Below, in pieces: positions 11,046 to 22,337 of a stretch of 64,000 nucleotides of DNA. Position 1 is the stretch's first letter. The number at the start of each line of letters is the position of its first letter. The DNA lies in the NCBI GenBank assembly GCA_014281115.1, contig JACONQ010000013.1, positions 796,501 through 860,500 of the forward strand, written 5' to 3'. The notes under the pieces are model-generated. The model did no database searches. It was not told the origin of the DNA and saw only the letters and a program-made list of their open reading frames with translations. This stretch comes from Laburnicola sp. R22_1. Taxonomy: Eukaryota > Ascomycota > Dothideomycetes > Pleosporales > Didymosphaeriaceae. The translations under genes were made by a program, and so were the position numbers.

Positions 11046-11519
11046 ATAATGCTGTTAGCTCGTTGGAGCCACGCGTCTTGGGTTCTATGCAGGCAGGCAT
11101 GAGTTATGAAAATTCAAGGTTGAATGAGGTCCATTTTTGGAAGAATATTGTGTTCAAACATAAGCTTAGCTCATGCTTGTGATTCATCTTCGTTGGCGGG
11201 GAGCAACGGGAGCGGACGCACCCGTCCGTCAAAATCCAGCAGTAATAAATATGAACCTTGCAAACTCCGACACTGGAGACGCATAGTTGCATTTTCATCG
11301 TGATACATCCATTCACGTGCCGTTATTCTTCTAGTTTCACTACTGGTTCACAACAATGCTTACATCCAGTTGAAGAAGGCAGGATTGTAAAGTAAATGAT
11401 TCATTTTTCCTCACATACGCCTAACGCCGTTGCAAAGCCAATTGTCCCGTCAACAAATTCAAGAAACTGTCAAGGGCGATCTGATTATGCGTAAAGTCTT
11501 CCCACGCAGACGTGAGCCG
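11046..11519. other. Intergenic, convergent 3' regions
   Basis: About 470 bp between the dioxygenase stop and the stop of the minus-strand ORF. Nothing recognisable; presumably the two 3' untranslated regions. Confidence 0.5.
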
Positions 11520-12083
11520 TTACAGCGATGCCAGAGCCATAGGCCCATCTGCGGGGATATTGCCAGCGTTGGCATCAGATAGGGAGTGGTTATGCAATTG
11601 GGGCTGTAGATTGTCTGCTGACACGCAAGGATACATGTATGATTCGTTCACATGCGTGATATCATTTGTATTGTGGAGCGGCTGAAGCGGTTGTGCATTC
11701 AGACCGGGGTTTGACAGAGGTGCCCATGATGGGCTAAGAGAACCAGGAATGAGTGGGGCCATTTGCGGGTGGTTCATCGCGAGATTTCTTGCAGACGAGC
11801 TTTCAGGTACGTATGCGTACTTGCTGTTGAAGACGGACGGGGCGGTGTACGAGACAGGGTTGAATGCGGTCATGGTTGCATCTGAAGTGCCGAAGACAGG
11901 ATCCAATAGGCCAACATCGTGCATGGATTCCAGATCCAAAGAGGCATTTCCGGTAGGTAGAACAGACGTTCCATATTCTGTGCCGAGGGACAAAGTGTTT
12001 GCCAGCTCAGACGAAATACTTGATGAGGAAGGACTCCGAGCAGGAGTAATCGTACAACGTTGTCGTATCATCGCTTGTACCTA
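11520..12083 (-). CDS. Possible 3' exon of a transcriptional regulator
   Basis: A long open frame on the minus strand ends with TAA at 11520 and can start at the ATG at 12071 (183 residues). It more likely begins at a splice acceptor CTTAG just upstream (about 12084), which would add VQA before that ATG. The product is rich in Ser, Pro, Asn, Leu and Ala, without membrane segments or known catalytic motifs. It looks like the activation-domain tail of a Zn(II)2Cys6 or similar regulator (an RQRC..PARSPSSSSISS linker-like start). I could not find a Cys6 zinc cluster or any other DNA-binding domain upstream to 12.4 kb; that stretch instead holds an MFS scrap on the other strand. It may therefore be a decapitated gene. 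Codon use fits the left compartment. Function is inferred from composition only. Confidence 0.35.
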
Positions 12084-12240
12084 AGCGCCGGTCAGAAGTT
12101 TTTCATCCTAAATCCGTGCCCAAAGCTGCTTGGTGACTGTTGGTGGAGGCGGAGACATAGTTCAAAGCATACCGGTTTCTGGCCGAGATTGGTCTGCGAT
12201 CGGCAAAGAATCTCTCCACTTGCTAACTTATTGCGCGCAG

Positions 12241-12385
12241 TCTCTTCGGTCGTTTCCTACCTGGCGTTTCAGCTGATAGATTTGGGCGTTTCAACATCAT
12301 GTTCATTACCACCGTAGTATCCGGTGTGCTCACACTCGCTCTGTGGATTCCATCCAAATCGAATCCGACTGATCAGGTGATGTGG
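12241..12385 (+). pseudogene. Fragment of an MFS monocarboxylate-type transporter
   Basis: From 12242 the plus strand reads LFGRFLPGVSADRFGRFN, then IMFITTVVSGVLTLALWIPS. This is the loop and helix pair around the ADR-x-GR-x-N signature of fungal monocarboxylate-permease-like MFS proteins. An intron-like TGCTAAC..GCGCAG lies just before it, so this was an internal exon. Homology stops near 12385, where the frame runs on without resemblance to a TGA near 12418. Neither the first six nor the last helices are found nearby. It is a remnant of one exon, about 48 of an expected 430-480 residues. Confidence 0.7.
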
Positions 12386-13190
12386 AGGTCGACCTCCCTA
12401 CGTGCACTGGTCACGTGATTTATAAGCTCCCAAGGTCTTGAGTACTAATCTTAGTCGCTATAATCTCAGTCGCTATAATCTATGTTCTCTACATTTAATT
12501 TTAGAAGTAATATTAAAGAGATTCTACATGATGTATGTCTAGTACATTGCGACTATTAGGAAAGTGCAATGGCTTGAGCAGCATTAGAAGCTCGTACGAA
12601 AAGAACGCAAAAATTAAGTGACGTAAGCTCTAATTTTTTTGATAAATACATTTCCAAGTAAGTGTTGATTATACTACTATCCATAGTCTAGGGAGCACCC
12701 GACTCTTATATGCAAATCATCGACATGCAACTAAGCAAATATATAAAAAGCTAAGGCGGTGATGGTACGAAATGCAATGTCAATTACCACCAAGACGCCA
12801 ATACCACATTGCATCACATAAGATTCATTATCAAGCATTAAAGAAGTTTAAGTGTACCGAGAGTGCGCGAAGTCTTCTTTCAGATAGAAAGAAGTTTAAG
12901 AGCACAGAGATAGCATTATTATCGTCCCGGGAAAAAGACTCTCTCACGTGCTAAAGAGACCAGCTCCCATCCAGTTCCAACCCCTTTGCTTGCCTGTTAT
13001 GAAGCTTTACATAGGCTGATTCAAAGGCAAGCAAGCTTTACACTTCCCATGGCGACATCTTTCACACTTCTTCCCGATTATAGTAATCATCCCGCCACAT
13101 CCCTCCTGGCTGGCTGGCCCCAGATGGCTACTCGGCGCGTCCCCATGCCCCATGGGAGGCTAGAACCTAGGTTCCTGGACGTTAATCAAT

Positions 13191-13216
13191 ACTACTACTA
13201 CTACTACTACTACTAC
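13191..13216. repeat. Microsatellite (ACT)n
   Basis: About nine uninterrupted ACT units. It is followed by CATCCCTCCTGGC, which also occurs about 125 bp earlier. Confidence 0.95.
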
Positions 13217-13491
13217 ATCCCTCCTGGCAGCACAGGTAGAAGTCGTAATATTGTCCCGGCTCAGTCATGTTGATAGATTCGATGGTATAGTTGATTATTG
13301 GATGAGGAGTCCTAACGCTTTCTATTAATCTTAGTCAAAATAATGCCGCAGGTAATGGCAGCTGACTTACTGATCGGATGGTTGATGTGAGGATGTAAGA
13401 ATTAGTTTGTGCTTAATAGTTTGAGTTCCTGGATTAATAAAGTCGCTTTAGGGGGAATGAATTAGATGATATGCTTGTAGTAGTTTCGTAG

Positions 13492-13516
13492 TTGTGTGTG
13501 TGTGTGCGTGTGTGTG
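13492..13516. repeat. Microsatellite (TG)n
   Basis: About 12 TG units with one TG-to-CG interruption. Confidence 0.95.
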
Positions 13517-13796
13517 AGGGAGATATTGGTCTGCGCAGGGGCCTTTATATATTGCTATCTCTCCGTTCCAGCCCTGTGTGTAACGGTTCTTATCTTCGAA
13601 ACGGTTAAATGGTATATGTGTTTATTGTGTCACATATTGTAAGCATTGACTAAAGCACGTATCACATACCAGAAACAAGTGTTCTAAGTATCAACGTCTC
13701 TGTTACTCATTGGATGACAATCGAGCAAGCCTTTTCCTGATTGCCCCCAGAATTCAATAAAGCGTAGTGTCTTTAGACTTTGGAATGTTTGCATAA

Positions 13797-13927
13797 TGAT
13801 TCAACATCATCTGTATCGCCGCTTTACCTTTTTTTAATGCGTTTTCAGCACACCCACAGCTTTCCCTTACAGCGTTGTACTGTATACCAAAAGGTCTACG
13901 ATGTTTCTCTTCCTGATTCAACATCAT
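13797..13927. repeat. 14-bp direct repeats around 103 bp
   Basis: TGATTCAACATCAT occurs at 13797-13810 and again at 13914-13927. The enclosed 103 bp includes a T7 run (A7 on the minus strand). The spacing and repeat length resemble the TSD of the retroposon at 2.6 kb, but no second copy of the enclosed sequence was found in the window, so chance or simple duplication is possible. Confidence 0.45.
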
Positions 13928-14037
13928 TGAATTCAGGGCACCACTCTGTTTGCGTACTTGATGCTTCACTGTCCATCAAAACGTAGATCGTGGATATTTG
14001 AAAAGATTCATCGTTTGTTTGTTAAACAAGTCATATA

Positions 14038-14085
14038 ACATATTCTATCAGTAGCCCGGACAGATCAGTCCGCTGGACAGTTTTT
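14038..14085 (+). repeat. Left terminal inverted repeat of F
   Basis: Starts ACATATTCTATCAGTAGCCC. It pairs with 39000-39047 on the other strand; almost all mismatches are C/T or G/A. The next bases TTTGCCAAGACC also occur just inside the TIR of element E. Confidence 0.85.
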
Positions 14086-14159
14086 GCCAAGACCACAACA
14101 CTTCACTATGAATTATAATGTCTTAACAACACAACGCGTTATTATCTAATTAAGAAGGC

Positions 14160-14933
14160 AGAATTAAGCTTGCCCTTTACGCCTATTAGAATAAGCAAAT
14201 TTTAAGCCTGCGACGCGCTGCTACAGCATATAATATCCCAAAGTCTACACTAAGCAATTAAATTAATAGAATTACCGCCTAAGCAGATATATAATTAGGC
14301 ATAGCAAAGCTCACTACAACTAAAGAGCAGACGCTCATACAGTATATCCTTAACCTAGATTTGCAAGGATTTGCACCCTAGCTAAGTAAGGTAGAAGATA
14401 TAGCTAATAAACTACTAGCTGCGCGGCACAAAGACCCTATAGGATAATGCTAGGCTTAGCGCTTTATAAAGCGCGTACCTAAGCTTAAAATAGCTTTTAA
14501 TTAAGCAAAGGACTAATAGAGGATATAACAGGAAGACCTAGAGGTTATAAACGCGTGGTTTGAGCTAGTAGAGGACACAAAAACCAAGTATAGAGTATAG
14601 GATAAAGACATCTATAACTTTAATAAGATAGGCTTCTAGATAGGAATTATTAGCTTAATAAAGGTTATAACTAGTTTAGAAAGACGTTCTTAACCTACGC
14701 TTATTTAGCTAGGCAACCGCAAGTAGGTTATAGTAATTTAGAGTATTTGCGCTGCTAGGTATACTACCCTACTCTTTATTATTTATAAAGGGCGAGTCTA
14801 TATCTTAGCGTAGTATAAGGAGACTAGTATCCCCTACAATTAGAAGCTCTTAGTCTCTAAGACTAGCTAGACTAACAGCGAGCTTAAAGTTGTGTGGTTA
14901 AAGCACTTTGACGCGTATACAAGACTGCGCATA
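14160..14933 (+). pseudogene. F transposase, N-terminal part (HTH and start of DDE domain)
   Basis: Translation through stops shows the psq-type helix-turn-helix (SLRRAATAYNIP), the CENP-B-type HTH (QYILNLDLQGFAP, then VEDIANKLLAARHKDPIG), and the first strand of the DDE domain (DIYNFN, where Asp has become Asn). The frame stops at 14933, where P inserted, and resumes at 16726 with VGL then RLLILDSYKSYYS, keeping the second catalytic Asp. All premature stops are explained by CAA, CAG, CGA or TGG changing by one transition. Confidence 0.85.
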
Positions 14934-16723
14934 AGCTAGCCGATACGTAAGCTGGCCACCCGGGTAAGCTGGCCACCCCACCAAAACGCGACACCTGCAC
15001 AAAACATACAATTTCTCAGCAACGCTACTTATAATTGCCATTGACTACACATAGATTTAAGCGCTGCAGCTGCTATAGCTATATTAGCTGTTTCTGAGGT
15101 GCTTGATATAGTAGATCTTTGTGGTTGAGCTGCTGAAGCCTTAGCTGCGCGCATAGCCTCCTTAATACTCTCTACCTCTGCAAAGCGTTGATTTGGGTCT
15201 ACTCGAACGCGCTTACGCTGACGTTGAGAGGTAGATATCTCTAGCTGCTGCTCAAGTCGTCTTTTCTCTGCTTCTAGGCCTGTAGCTCTAGTATTTGCAG
15301 CTGCTAGAGCCTTACCTGCTTTCTGTAGGAGTAGCCGGGTTGTATGACCTAGATTCTTGACGCTCTGGACGCTGCGCTGCGCTATATAGAGATCGCGAGG
15401 ACCCTAAGGAGTAGAGAGGAAGCTCTGGAGCTGCTGTTGAGGCTGCTGCTGACGTGTAGGCGTAGTAGGCCTCTAAGAGACCTGCGACGAGCTGAGCACG
15501 TGATTGATGTTGAATGGGCAGATACTAGATGCCTGCCAGCCAGCTCGAATTACACGCTCTGTGAAGCCTTCCTCCCTAGCTTGATAATAGCAGGTGATAA
15601 AGCGCTCCTTCTTAACAGGCGCAGCGTTGTTAAGTAATGCGAGCTCCTAGATCTGACGTCTGTAACTAGACTTGATTATAGAGAAAGGAGCGAGATCTAG
15701 AGGCTGTAGGACGTGTAAGGTGTGTGTAGGTAGATATAGGAGCTGTATACAATGTAGCCTGCAGAGACATAGAAAGTCTATATTAATATAGCTGCTGTGA
15801 CTGTTAAGTATTAGGAGCCTGTGCTAGCTATTAGATACAGCCGTCTCAGGTACAAATATACGCTGCAGCCACTCTACACCTATCGCTTTTAACGTCTATC
15901 TGTTCTTAGAGGTTGTATAGATCTAGTTAGGTACGTAGGACGAGGAGAACCATATTGTCTGTAGGCTCTAGCCCTTAAAGATGACCGCGCAGCGTAGCTT
16001 CTGTCCTGTTGCAGATACACACTTAATTATAGAGACCTATTTGCGATTCTCTAGAGATTGTATATAAGCCTTCTTTTTCTAACTACTAGAGAGTACTCTA
16101 GTGTTAGTACATACCCCTAGAGTAACACTAGTCTTATCTATATTGTATGTATTCTCCGCCTATATGTTGAGCCGCTGTTAAGTCTGCTTATAGAGCTCTA
16201 GGAACGCGCGTAGCTGCTCTAGTATTGCTGTATTAGCTCTCTAAGCCTCTAGCTTTTTGCTAACTATAGAGGCAACGCGTGGCTAGTGCTGGAGGAAGTG
16301 TAAGAGCCAGAGCTTACTAATAGGCTGGTTGTCGCCATTTATACGCAGAATTTGATTTGCTATTTCTTAAGCGCGAGTGTGCGAGGGAGGGCAGGCGCGT
16401 GCGTCTTCTTTAAGGATCCAGTCTACTAGGAAGTCCTTCTGTAGAGGAGTTAGACGCTGCTAGTGTTAGTGACTAACGCGTCGGTTTTGTACGCTATTAA
16501 TGCGCGTTGATAGGGTCAATTGAGGAATACTGTACGCGGTAGCTGCAGCGCGATAACTAGAATAAATGCCTGTATTAAAATCCCTAATAGCTAATTGTAT
16601 AGCATGCTTATAGGCGTCTATATTAATGAGTGTTGTGGAGAGATGTGGCGTGTTTTGTGCAGGTGTCGCGTTTTGGTGGGGTGGCCAGCTTACCTAGGTG
16701 GCCAGCTTACGTATTGGCTAGCT
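14934..16723 (-). mobile_element. pogo/Fot-type transposon P inserted in F
   Basis: 1790 bp with 72-bp TIRs (14934-15005 and 16652-16723) that match almost perfectly and a TA duplication (14932-14933, 16724-16725). Each TIR contains the 13-mer TAAGCTGGCCACC twice, 16 bp apart, a likely double transposase-binding site. Removing P and one TA restores the F transposase frame (RLRIVG then RLLILD). Transposition is cut-and-paste through a DDE transposase read on the minus strand. Confidence 0.92.
15050..16625 (-). pseudogene. P transposase, lightly RIP-mutated
   Basis: The minus strand reads, in order: a psq HTH (YRAAATAYSIPQ), a CENP-B HTH (WILKEDARACPP, EIANQILRINGDNQPISKLW), the DDE domain (NIDKTSVTLGV; LLILNSHSS, where the second Asp is now Asn; HVLQPLDLAPFS with the third Asp), and a basic coiled-coil tail (LGHTTRLLLQKAGKALAAAN, EAEKRRLEQQ). 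Fewer than about fifteen stops interrupt it, each one transition from a sense codon. It is younger or less mutated than its host F. Confidence 0.85.
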
Positions 16724-16725
16724 TA

Positions 16726-16875
16726 GTAGGGTTATAGAGATTACTTATTCTAGATAGCTATAAGAGCTACTACTCCTAGAATTTTAAGGATTATTACCTA
16801 GAATAGAAGATTCTAACACTCTGTATACTAGCGCACTTATCTTATATCCTCTAGCTGCTTAATATAGTCTATTTT
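16726..16875 (+). pseudogene. F transposase, second fragment
   Basis: Reads RLLILDSYKSYYS, then ILTLCILAHLSYIL and LLNIVYF: the second catalytic Asp and the PPHSSHxLQPLD-like region before the third. It ends at the ATTTT target site of A1 and continues at 22005 as TLLKLKYS. Confidence 0.85.
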
Positions 16876-19800
16876 TGTTAGATTTAATGGTTAAATGCGA
16901 TGTAGCGTCTTGATGGATAATGATGATTGTATTGTGTTCTGTTCCAACCGTGTTTAGCTGGTTCTAACTTCTTCGCTAGTGTGCTAAGCCAGGTGGTCCC
17001 TGCTCGATTGTACAGATCCAACCTCACCACAGCTCGTTCTATCTGACACACCCCCTTAGGTTGGAAACTCTTTAAGCTAGTACTTATGCGATTGTGAGGT
17101 CTTTAAGTTACTCTTAAATCTTCTTAAGAGGTATGGTATTTATTACCTCCTTGGTCTCCATATTAACTAATCTAAGTTGTTGGAGGAAACCCTCCCACTT
17201 GCTTTTAGGGAGCACCTTTATAAGGCTGTTAGCGATTATATCTGCTAACTATACATACTCTACCTTAATTCTACCCTTAGATACTTCTTATTAGATCTAG
17301 TAGTTATAGATATCTATATAACAAAGCTTAGTTTAGAGGCGGGAAACCTTCTTAGTTACTAAGCGTATAGTTTGTTTATTGTCGCACTAAATAGTAATAG
17401 TGCGCGCGTCTAGTTCGATCTAAAGTTCGCGGAGTAGTCTTGAGACAAAGAGTGCTTCCTTGGCTACCTAAGAAAGAGCTAGCAGTTCGGCCTTAGTAGT
17501 TAATGTTGTTATAGTATCTTGTTTGTTAGCCTTTTAGGCGATAAGTCTGCTAAAGAGCTTAATAGCATAGCCTTAGGAGCTCTTGTAGTCTATTATATTA
17601 TTAGTAAAGGATGCGTTGCTTGCAATCTAAAGTCTAGTGTTATCTCTAAGCTATAGGGCTCGCTGCTTTATGCTTTAAAGGTATAGGAGAACTTAGTCTG
17701 CTGCGTTTTAGTAATCGGGCCCTAGGTTTAATAGAAATTAAGCCAGTTGTAAAGTTGCGAAGGCAATATCTAGCCTTGTAGTAACTATAGTAAAGAGCAA
17801 TAATTTAATCTTACATTGAAATTTGTTAATCTTAGTTAGCATTACCAACCCCTTCCTTGGCCGTAATTTAATCGCAGCTATAGAAGTGTTATGTGGAATG
17901 TTTGTTCTGTCTGCTAATTGGCTAATCTTGTCTAAGTAGGCAGCCTGTAATAGTTAAATCTTGCGGTTTGTTTAGTCCTGTACAACTTTTATGCTAAGGA
18001 ACCATTAGAGGTTGTTTCCTCTAGTAAAAGTATACTTGTCTTGTAAGCGCTTAATTACTTATTAAGCTTCTTCTTCTTTCTTCTTATAATACGCGAGTAT
18101 AATGTTGTCGACGTAGAAGAATACAATGACTCTATTCTTAATTAGGTAGCATGGCTTGTAAGGCACTATCTAGAAGCCTAGTGCTTTAAGTGTTGTTGTG
18201 AATTCTTTCTACCAGAGGAGTGGTAAAATGCGAAGGCCGTATAGTGCCTTATTTACTTGCAGTATTATTCTAGGCTTTTAATAGCCCCGAGGCATTCTTA
18301 TATAAACCTCTTAATCTACTATTGCGTGGACAAACGTATTTATTATATTATATTGCTTGAGCTCTATATTATAGTGAGCTGCTATTGCCATTATTATTCG
18401 GAATGACTGGCTAGTAAGCGTGGCTGCATAAGTGTCTTACGAGGTAATGTTGCGTTGTTAATTGCCTCGAACGACTAGTCGCGCCTTGCACTTTAGCAAG
18501 TGATAGTGCTTATTAAGTTTATAGGTGTATACCTATATATAGTTAAGGATCTGTTGTCCTATTAGTTTAATCTTCTTTAATAGTATTTCTAACTATAATT
18601 TTATCTTTTAGTGGCTTGCGAGGTGCACTTGTTTAGCCTCTTAGAATATCTCGCCCATTGGGTAATCCTTAAGCTTAGTCTAGCACGTTAGCAGAGGTAG
18701 AAGTTAACTTTAATGGGGCTTTAAGCCTTTAGCAAGCATTCTTATTATCTTAGCCTTGTTTATAACTTCTTCTCTGTATTTTCTAACATAGCTGGCTTGG
18801 GTTCCCGCTATAAAAGCTGCTGCCTAGGGGATAGTTATTAAGGACGCTTATTGCGTTAGACTTATTTAGTCTCTAGCCATTAACTATGCAAGTAACGCTA
18901 TGGGTGGCGGTGTTATTAGAGAAGTTAAGTAGCTATCCCTAATCTTCCTTCCTTAATAGTAGCCTAGTGGATCTGCTTTGTCTTGTTGTTTTAACAAATC
19001 TATAGCGGCTTCATCCTTATAAAAGGAGTCTGTCTGTGATTGTTAGGTAGAAGTTAGTAGCTTAATAGTTCTTATGTGCGTTGCTATTTCTTAAAGCGTG
19101 CTGTGCATAAGACTGTCCATAAGGTCCTCAACCCTTCTGTCGAATACTAACTCTTTGTTAAAGACGACGTCTTAGGTGCTCATTACCTTACTAAGCGACG
19201 GTATCTATATTTGGTAGATATTTAATAATTAGTATTTAACTAGATAACTAATCCATGCCTTTAGATTAAGGCGTTATAGGCGTGATTTATCTTAGTGAGT
19301 ATTATTAGTTATTGCAAATGCCTTGCAGCTGTACGCCTTTAGATAGGCGAGATTAGGTTTTCGTAGTAAAGTAACAATCTTATTACTAAACGCGACTTGT
19401 GTAAAGAATATCTTATATGGCGTTTTCTAGTAGTTTACATAATTCGGTGTTTAATTATAGAGGTATACTACGGCTCTCGTTACTTTAGGCCATAGTTCCT
19501 AGGATAGGTTGGCGTTAAGTTGTATTACACGCGATTTCTCTTTATTTACACCCCCTAAGCGTTTAGCACCTTTATTTTAAGCTTGTGTATCTAGAGTAGA
19601 AGGCTTAATAGTAATTTCTTGTAATGCTAACCAGCGCTTAATTTTTGGTTTTACTATTATAATCTTATTATTCGCTTTAATAACCTTAACTGTAATGTTA
19701 TAATGGTTTTTAAGGAAAAGAAAGAAGTTTAATAGAACTTTAATAATCGACTTCACTAGTTAATTGTCTTTAAAATAAAAATTCCATTGCAGGCCTAAGT

Positions 19801-22004
19801 ACCTATTAGTGACAAGCATTTGGCTCCTTTCGCCAGTGCTACTTTGCGCCTTGTAGGCATAAAAGTTAATAGCTAGTCTTTCTCCTAGTTCTTTATTATT
19901 AATTCGCGGTGCTTAGCTAATTTGTCGCCAGATCTTTGCTTTTCTATAGGAGTCGTATTAAACTATTATAACTCCCTTAACTCGCACCCCTTTAGCTTGC
20001 TATATAAGATATTTAATAGCTACTAGTCTAGAGTGTCCTAGTCTCTTATGCTATAATTCGGCTAAGGCCCTTTATAGTGCTTCTTTTGTTTGTAATATAT
20101 TCTTGCGGATGTGATATAAAGTAGGTAGTAGCGAATTATACTTAAGTACCCATTAACCGTGTATCTTAGATAGTTTTCTAATAACCTTATTATCTGGTCC
20201 TTTTAGCGTAGTTGGGTCTGTTTGCGTATCCTACTAGATTCCTCTATTTCTTAGTAGTTAAAAGGAGACTAGGTTGCACAGGAGGTCTGGATAGATAGCC
20301 ACATTATATAGAACTAATGTAGTTGTTCTATATTAACCTCTTAGTGTTAAGTTAATAGAGCTGTAACCTTTTATCTATATCTTTGTATTCCTAGCCCATA
20401 TATAATTCCCGGACGTAAGTAGATAGAAGTTATAGATATAGTTGGGGTTGTTTATAATATAGCAAGTTGATTCTAAATTAAGAATAAATGAGCGCTTTAG
20501 TGGGTAGTTAGATACTTCTGTTCCTATTAGCACTAATGTAAACGTAGCGTTAACATTTAATATTCTCCGTCCCTCTAGTTAGTCCTTAGGGGACTCAAGG
20601 ATCTTAGGTGTGGGCGTGTGCGATTGTTTAATAATTAGTGTTTATGATTGGGTTCTGCTTTGTCCGCGGATTAGCCCTTGGAAAGTTGCGTTATTCTTAC
20701 ACTTAAAATTAATAAGCTTATTTATAATCTTATTGGGTTTTCACCACTTAGGAGCTTTGTCTAGGTTAATATAATAGCAGTCCCTAATACTATGGCGTTG
20801 TCTATAGGCAGGGCATTTTGCTCCTCCTATTATAGCTGGCTCTTAATCTAAAGGCCGCTTAAGCTTAACATCTTTCTTGTTAGCTGTACGTTAATTACGG
20901 GGTCTGCCCTAGTTTTAGTTAAATGGCGCGCTTTTGGCATGAGAGGCGTTCCTATCATTGCCCTGGGTGGTTGTACCACCTTTAGCGAGAAATAATGCAT
21001 TATTAGTTATAAAAGCTGCTTTGTGCTTCCCTAATCTAAGGGGATAGTTTATTATTATGTGTTCTTAGAAGCGTTTTATTATCTCCTTCTGGCTTATGCT
21101 AGTTGCAAATTAACTATTATCTTAAAAGTTTGTAGACTATATGGGAGCAACTTTATTTATGGCTGCTAGGAAGTCTTTTATAATTATATTTAATTGTGAT
21201 AGCTTGGCGACTTAATATGTCTTCGCCTTAGTAGCTGCTTAGTTATACTCTGCTAGCCATATGTCCTATTGCAACGCGCTCCTTATTGGCCTTAGTGAGG
21301 CAAGATATCGCTTGCGAGCTTGTTCTTGCTTAATTTGTTCGTTAACTCTAACTATTAGTTATAGGTCTATAATCCATTGTTGTAGTGGCTTCTCTAGTAG
21401 GCAGCACGTGCGCAACAGGTGTGGGGATACAGTTAACTAAATAAATGCCACAATATGTTAGAGGCTTACTTATTCCTTCTTAAAGTTGTGCTGATTGTTC
21501 TTGTATTATTTAATAAGAATCTTATAATATTCAAGGTCTTTCTTAAACGCCTTTTGTCTAGTTGCTAATAGCGCGGTCGGTCTTATTAAGATTTTAACGT
21601 TCGCGGCTAGTGTGTAATTAGCAACTATTAGAGCTCTAATAACTACTAGTCTTAATATTAGTGGGACTGTTGACTTTGGATTAACCTTATTCTAGATGTT
21701 ATAGATAACACATCTCGCCTATAGCTACGTTATCTATCCCATATAGTTAGTATAATCCCTTAGCGTTACTATGGGATTGCGGTATAGTTATTGCGCCATT
21801 TCGTATTAGTTAAGGTAGTGAGACTCTTAATTATTAGATTTAATAGTTAAATGCAATATAGCGTCTTAATAGATAATAATAATTGTATTGTGTTTTATTC
21901 TAACCGTGTTTAGTTAGTTTTGACTTCTTCGCTAGTGTGCTAAGCCAGGTGGTCCCTACTTAATTATACAGATCCAACCTTACCACAGCTCGTTCTATCT
22001 AACA
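16876..22004 (-). mobile_element. Ty1/copia family A, copy A1
   Basis: 5129 bp on the minus strand, flanked by TSD ATTTT (16871-16875, 22005-22009). LTRs are 173 bp (16876-17048 and 21832-22004), alpha type. The polypurine tract lies beside the left LTR (CACCCCC on plus). Internal order on the minus strand is gag, protease, integrase, RT, RNase H. The RT box near 18100 reads FFYVDN, with the second Asp lost by a RIP-type change. The gag/pol junction on the minus strand reads TAA CTA GAG (20576-20581). Stops throughout; dead. Confidence 0.92.
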
Positions 22005-22337
22005 ATTTTACGCTACTAAAGCTAAAGTACTCCTAGTGTGTATAGGACTTAGCGCGCTAACGCGTCTTTTATATTAATAAAGAGGGCTTCCTACTAGCCT
22101 TTTACAATGCGTTTTTTAATATATTTATACTAGAAAACTATAAGAAAGCCTTTAAGGCCTCTAGACTTATTTCTTTAAATGCGTTAGTAGTAGTAGATTG
22201 CCTTAATATGCGTATTTACACTCTACCTTAGGGTACCCTACTAAATACACTATAGTAAGCCAGAACCCTAAGTAATACCCTTAAGTTTGGATCCTAGTTA
22301 AAGCTCGTACGCGACTTTTTTATTTAGTCTCTACCTA
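22005..22337 (+). pseudogene. F transposase, third fragment
   Basis: Contains EGFLLAFYNAFFNIFILEN and KAFKASRLISLNALVVVDCL, the segment downstream of the DDE domain in Fot1-type transposases. It lies between A1 (right TSD ATTTT) and A2 (left TSD ACCTA). A near-identical 333-bp copy lies at 32737-33069. Confidence 0.88.

Larger units (their letters stand above)
12386..14037. other. Gene-poor transition region
   Basis: 1.65 kb between the MFS scrap and the first transposon. It has short ORFs without similarity, several simple repeats (listed separately) and a local duplication of AGTCGCTATAATCT near 12463-12481. No host gene or RNA gene recognised. Confidence 0.5.

Noticed and set aside
11520..12083. 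Confident call of a Zn(II)2Cys6 regulator
   Set aside because: No Cys6 cluster or other DNA-binding domain could be found upstream; only composition supports it, so it is kept as a low-confidence entry.
15437..15637. Plus-strand ORF within P
   Set aside because: It is the complement of the P transposase coding strand, which shows clear family motifs in the other direction.
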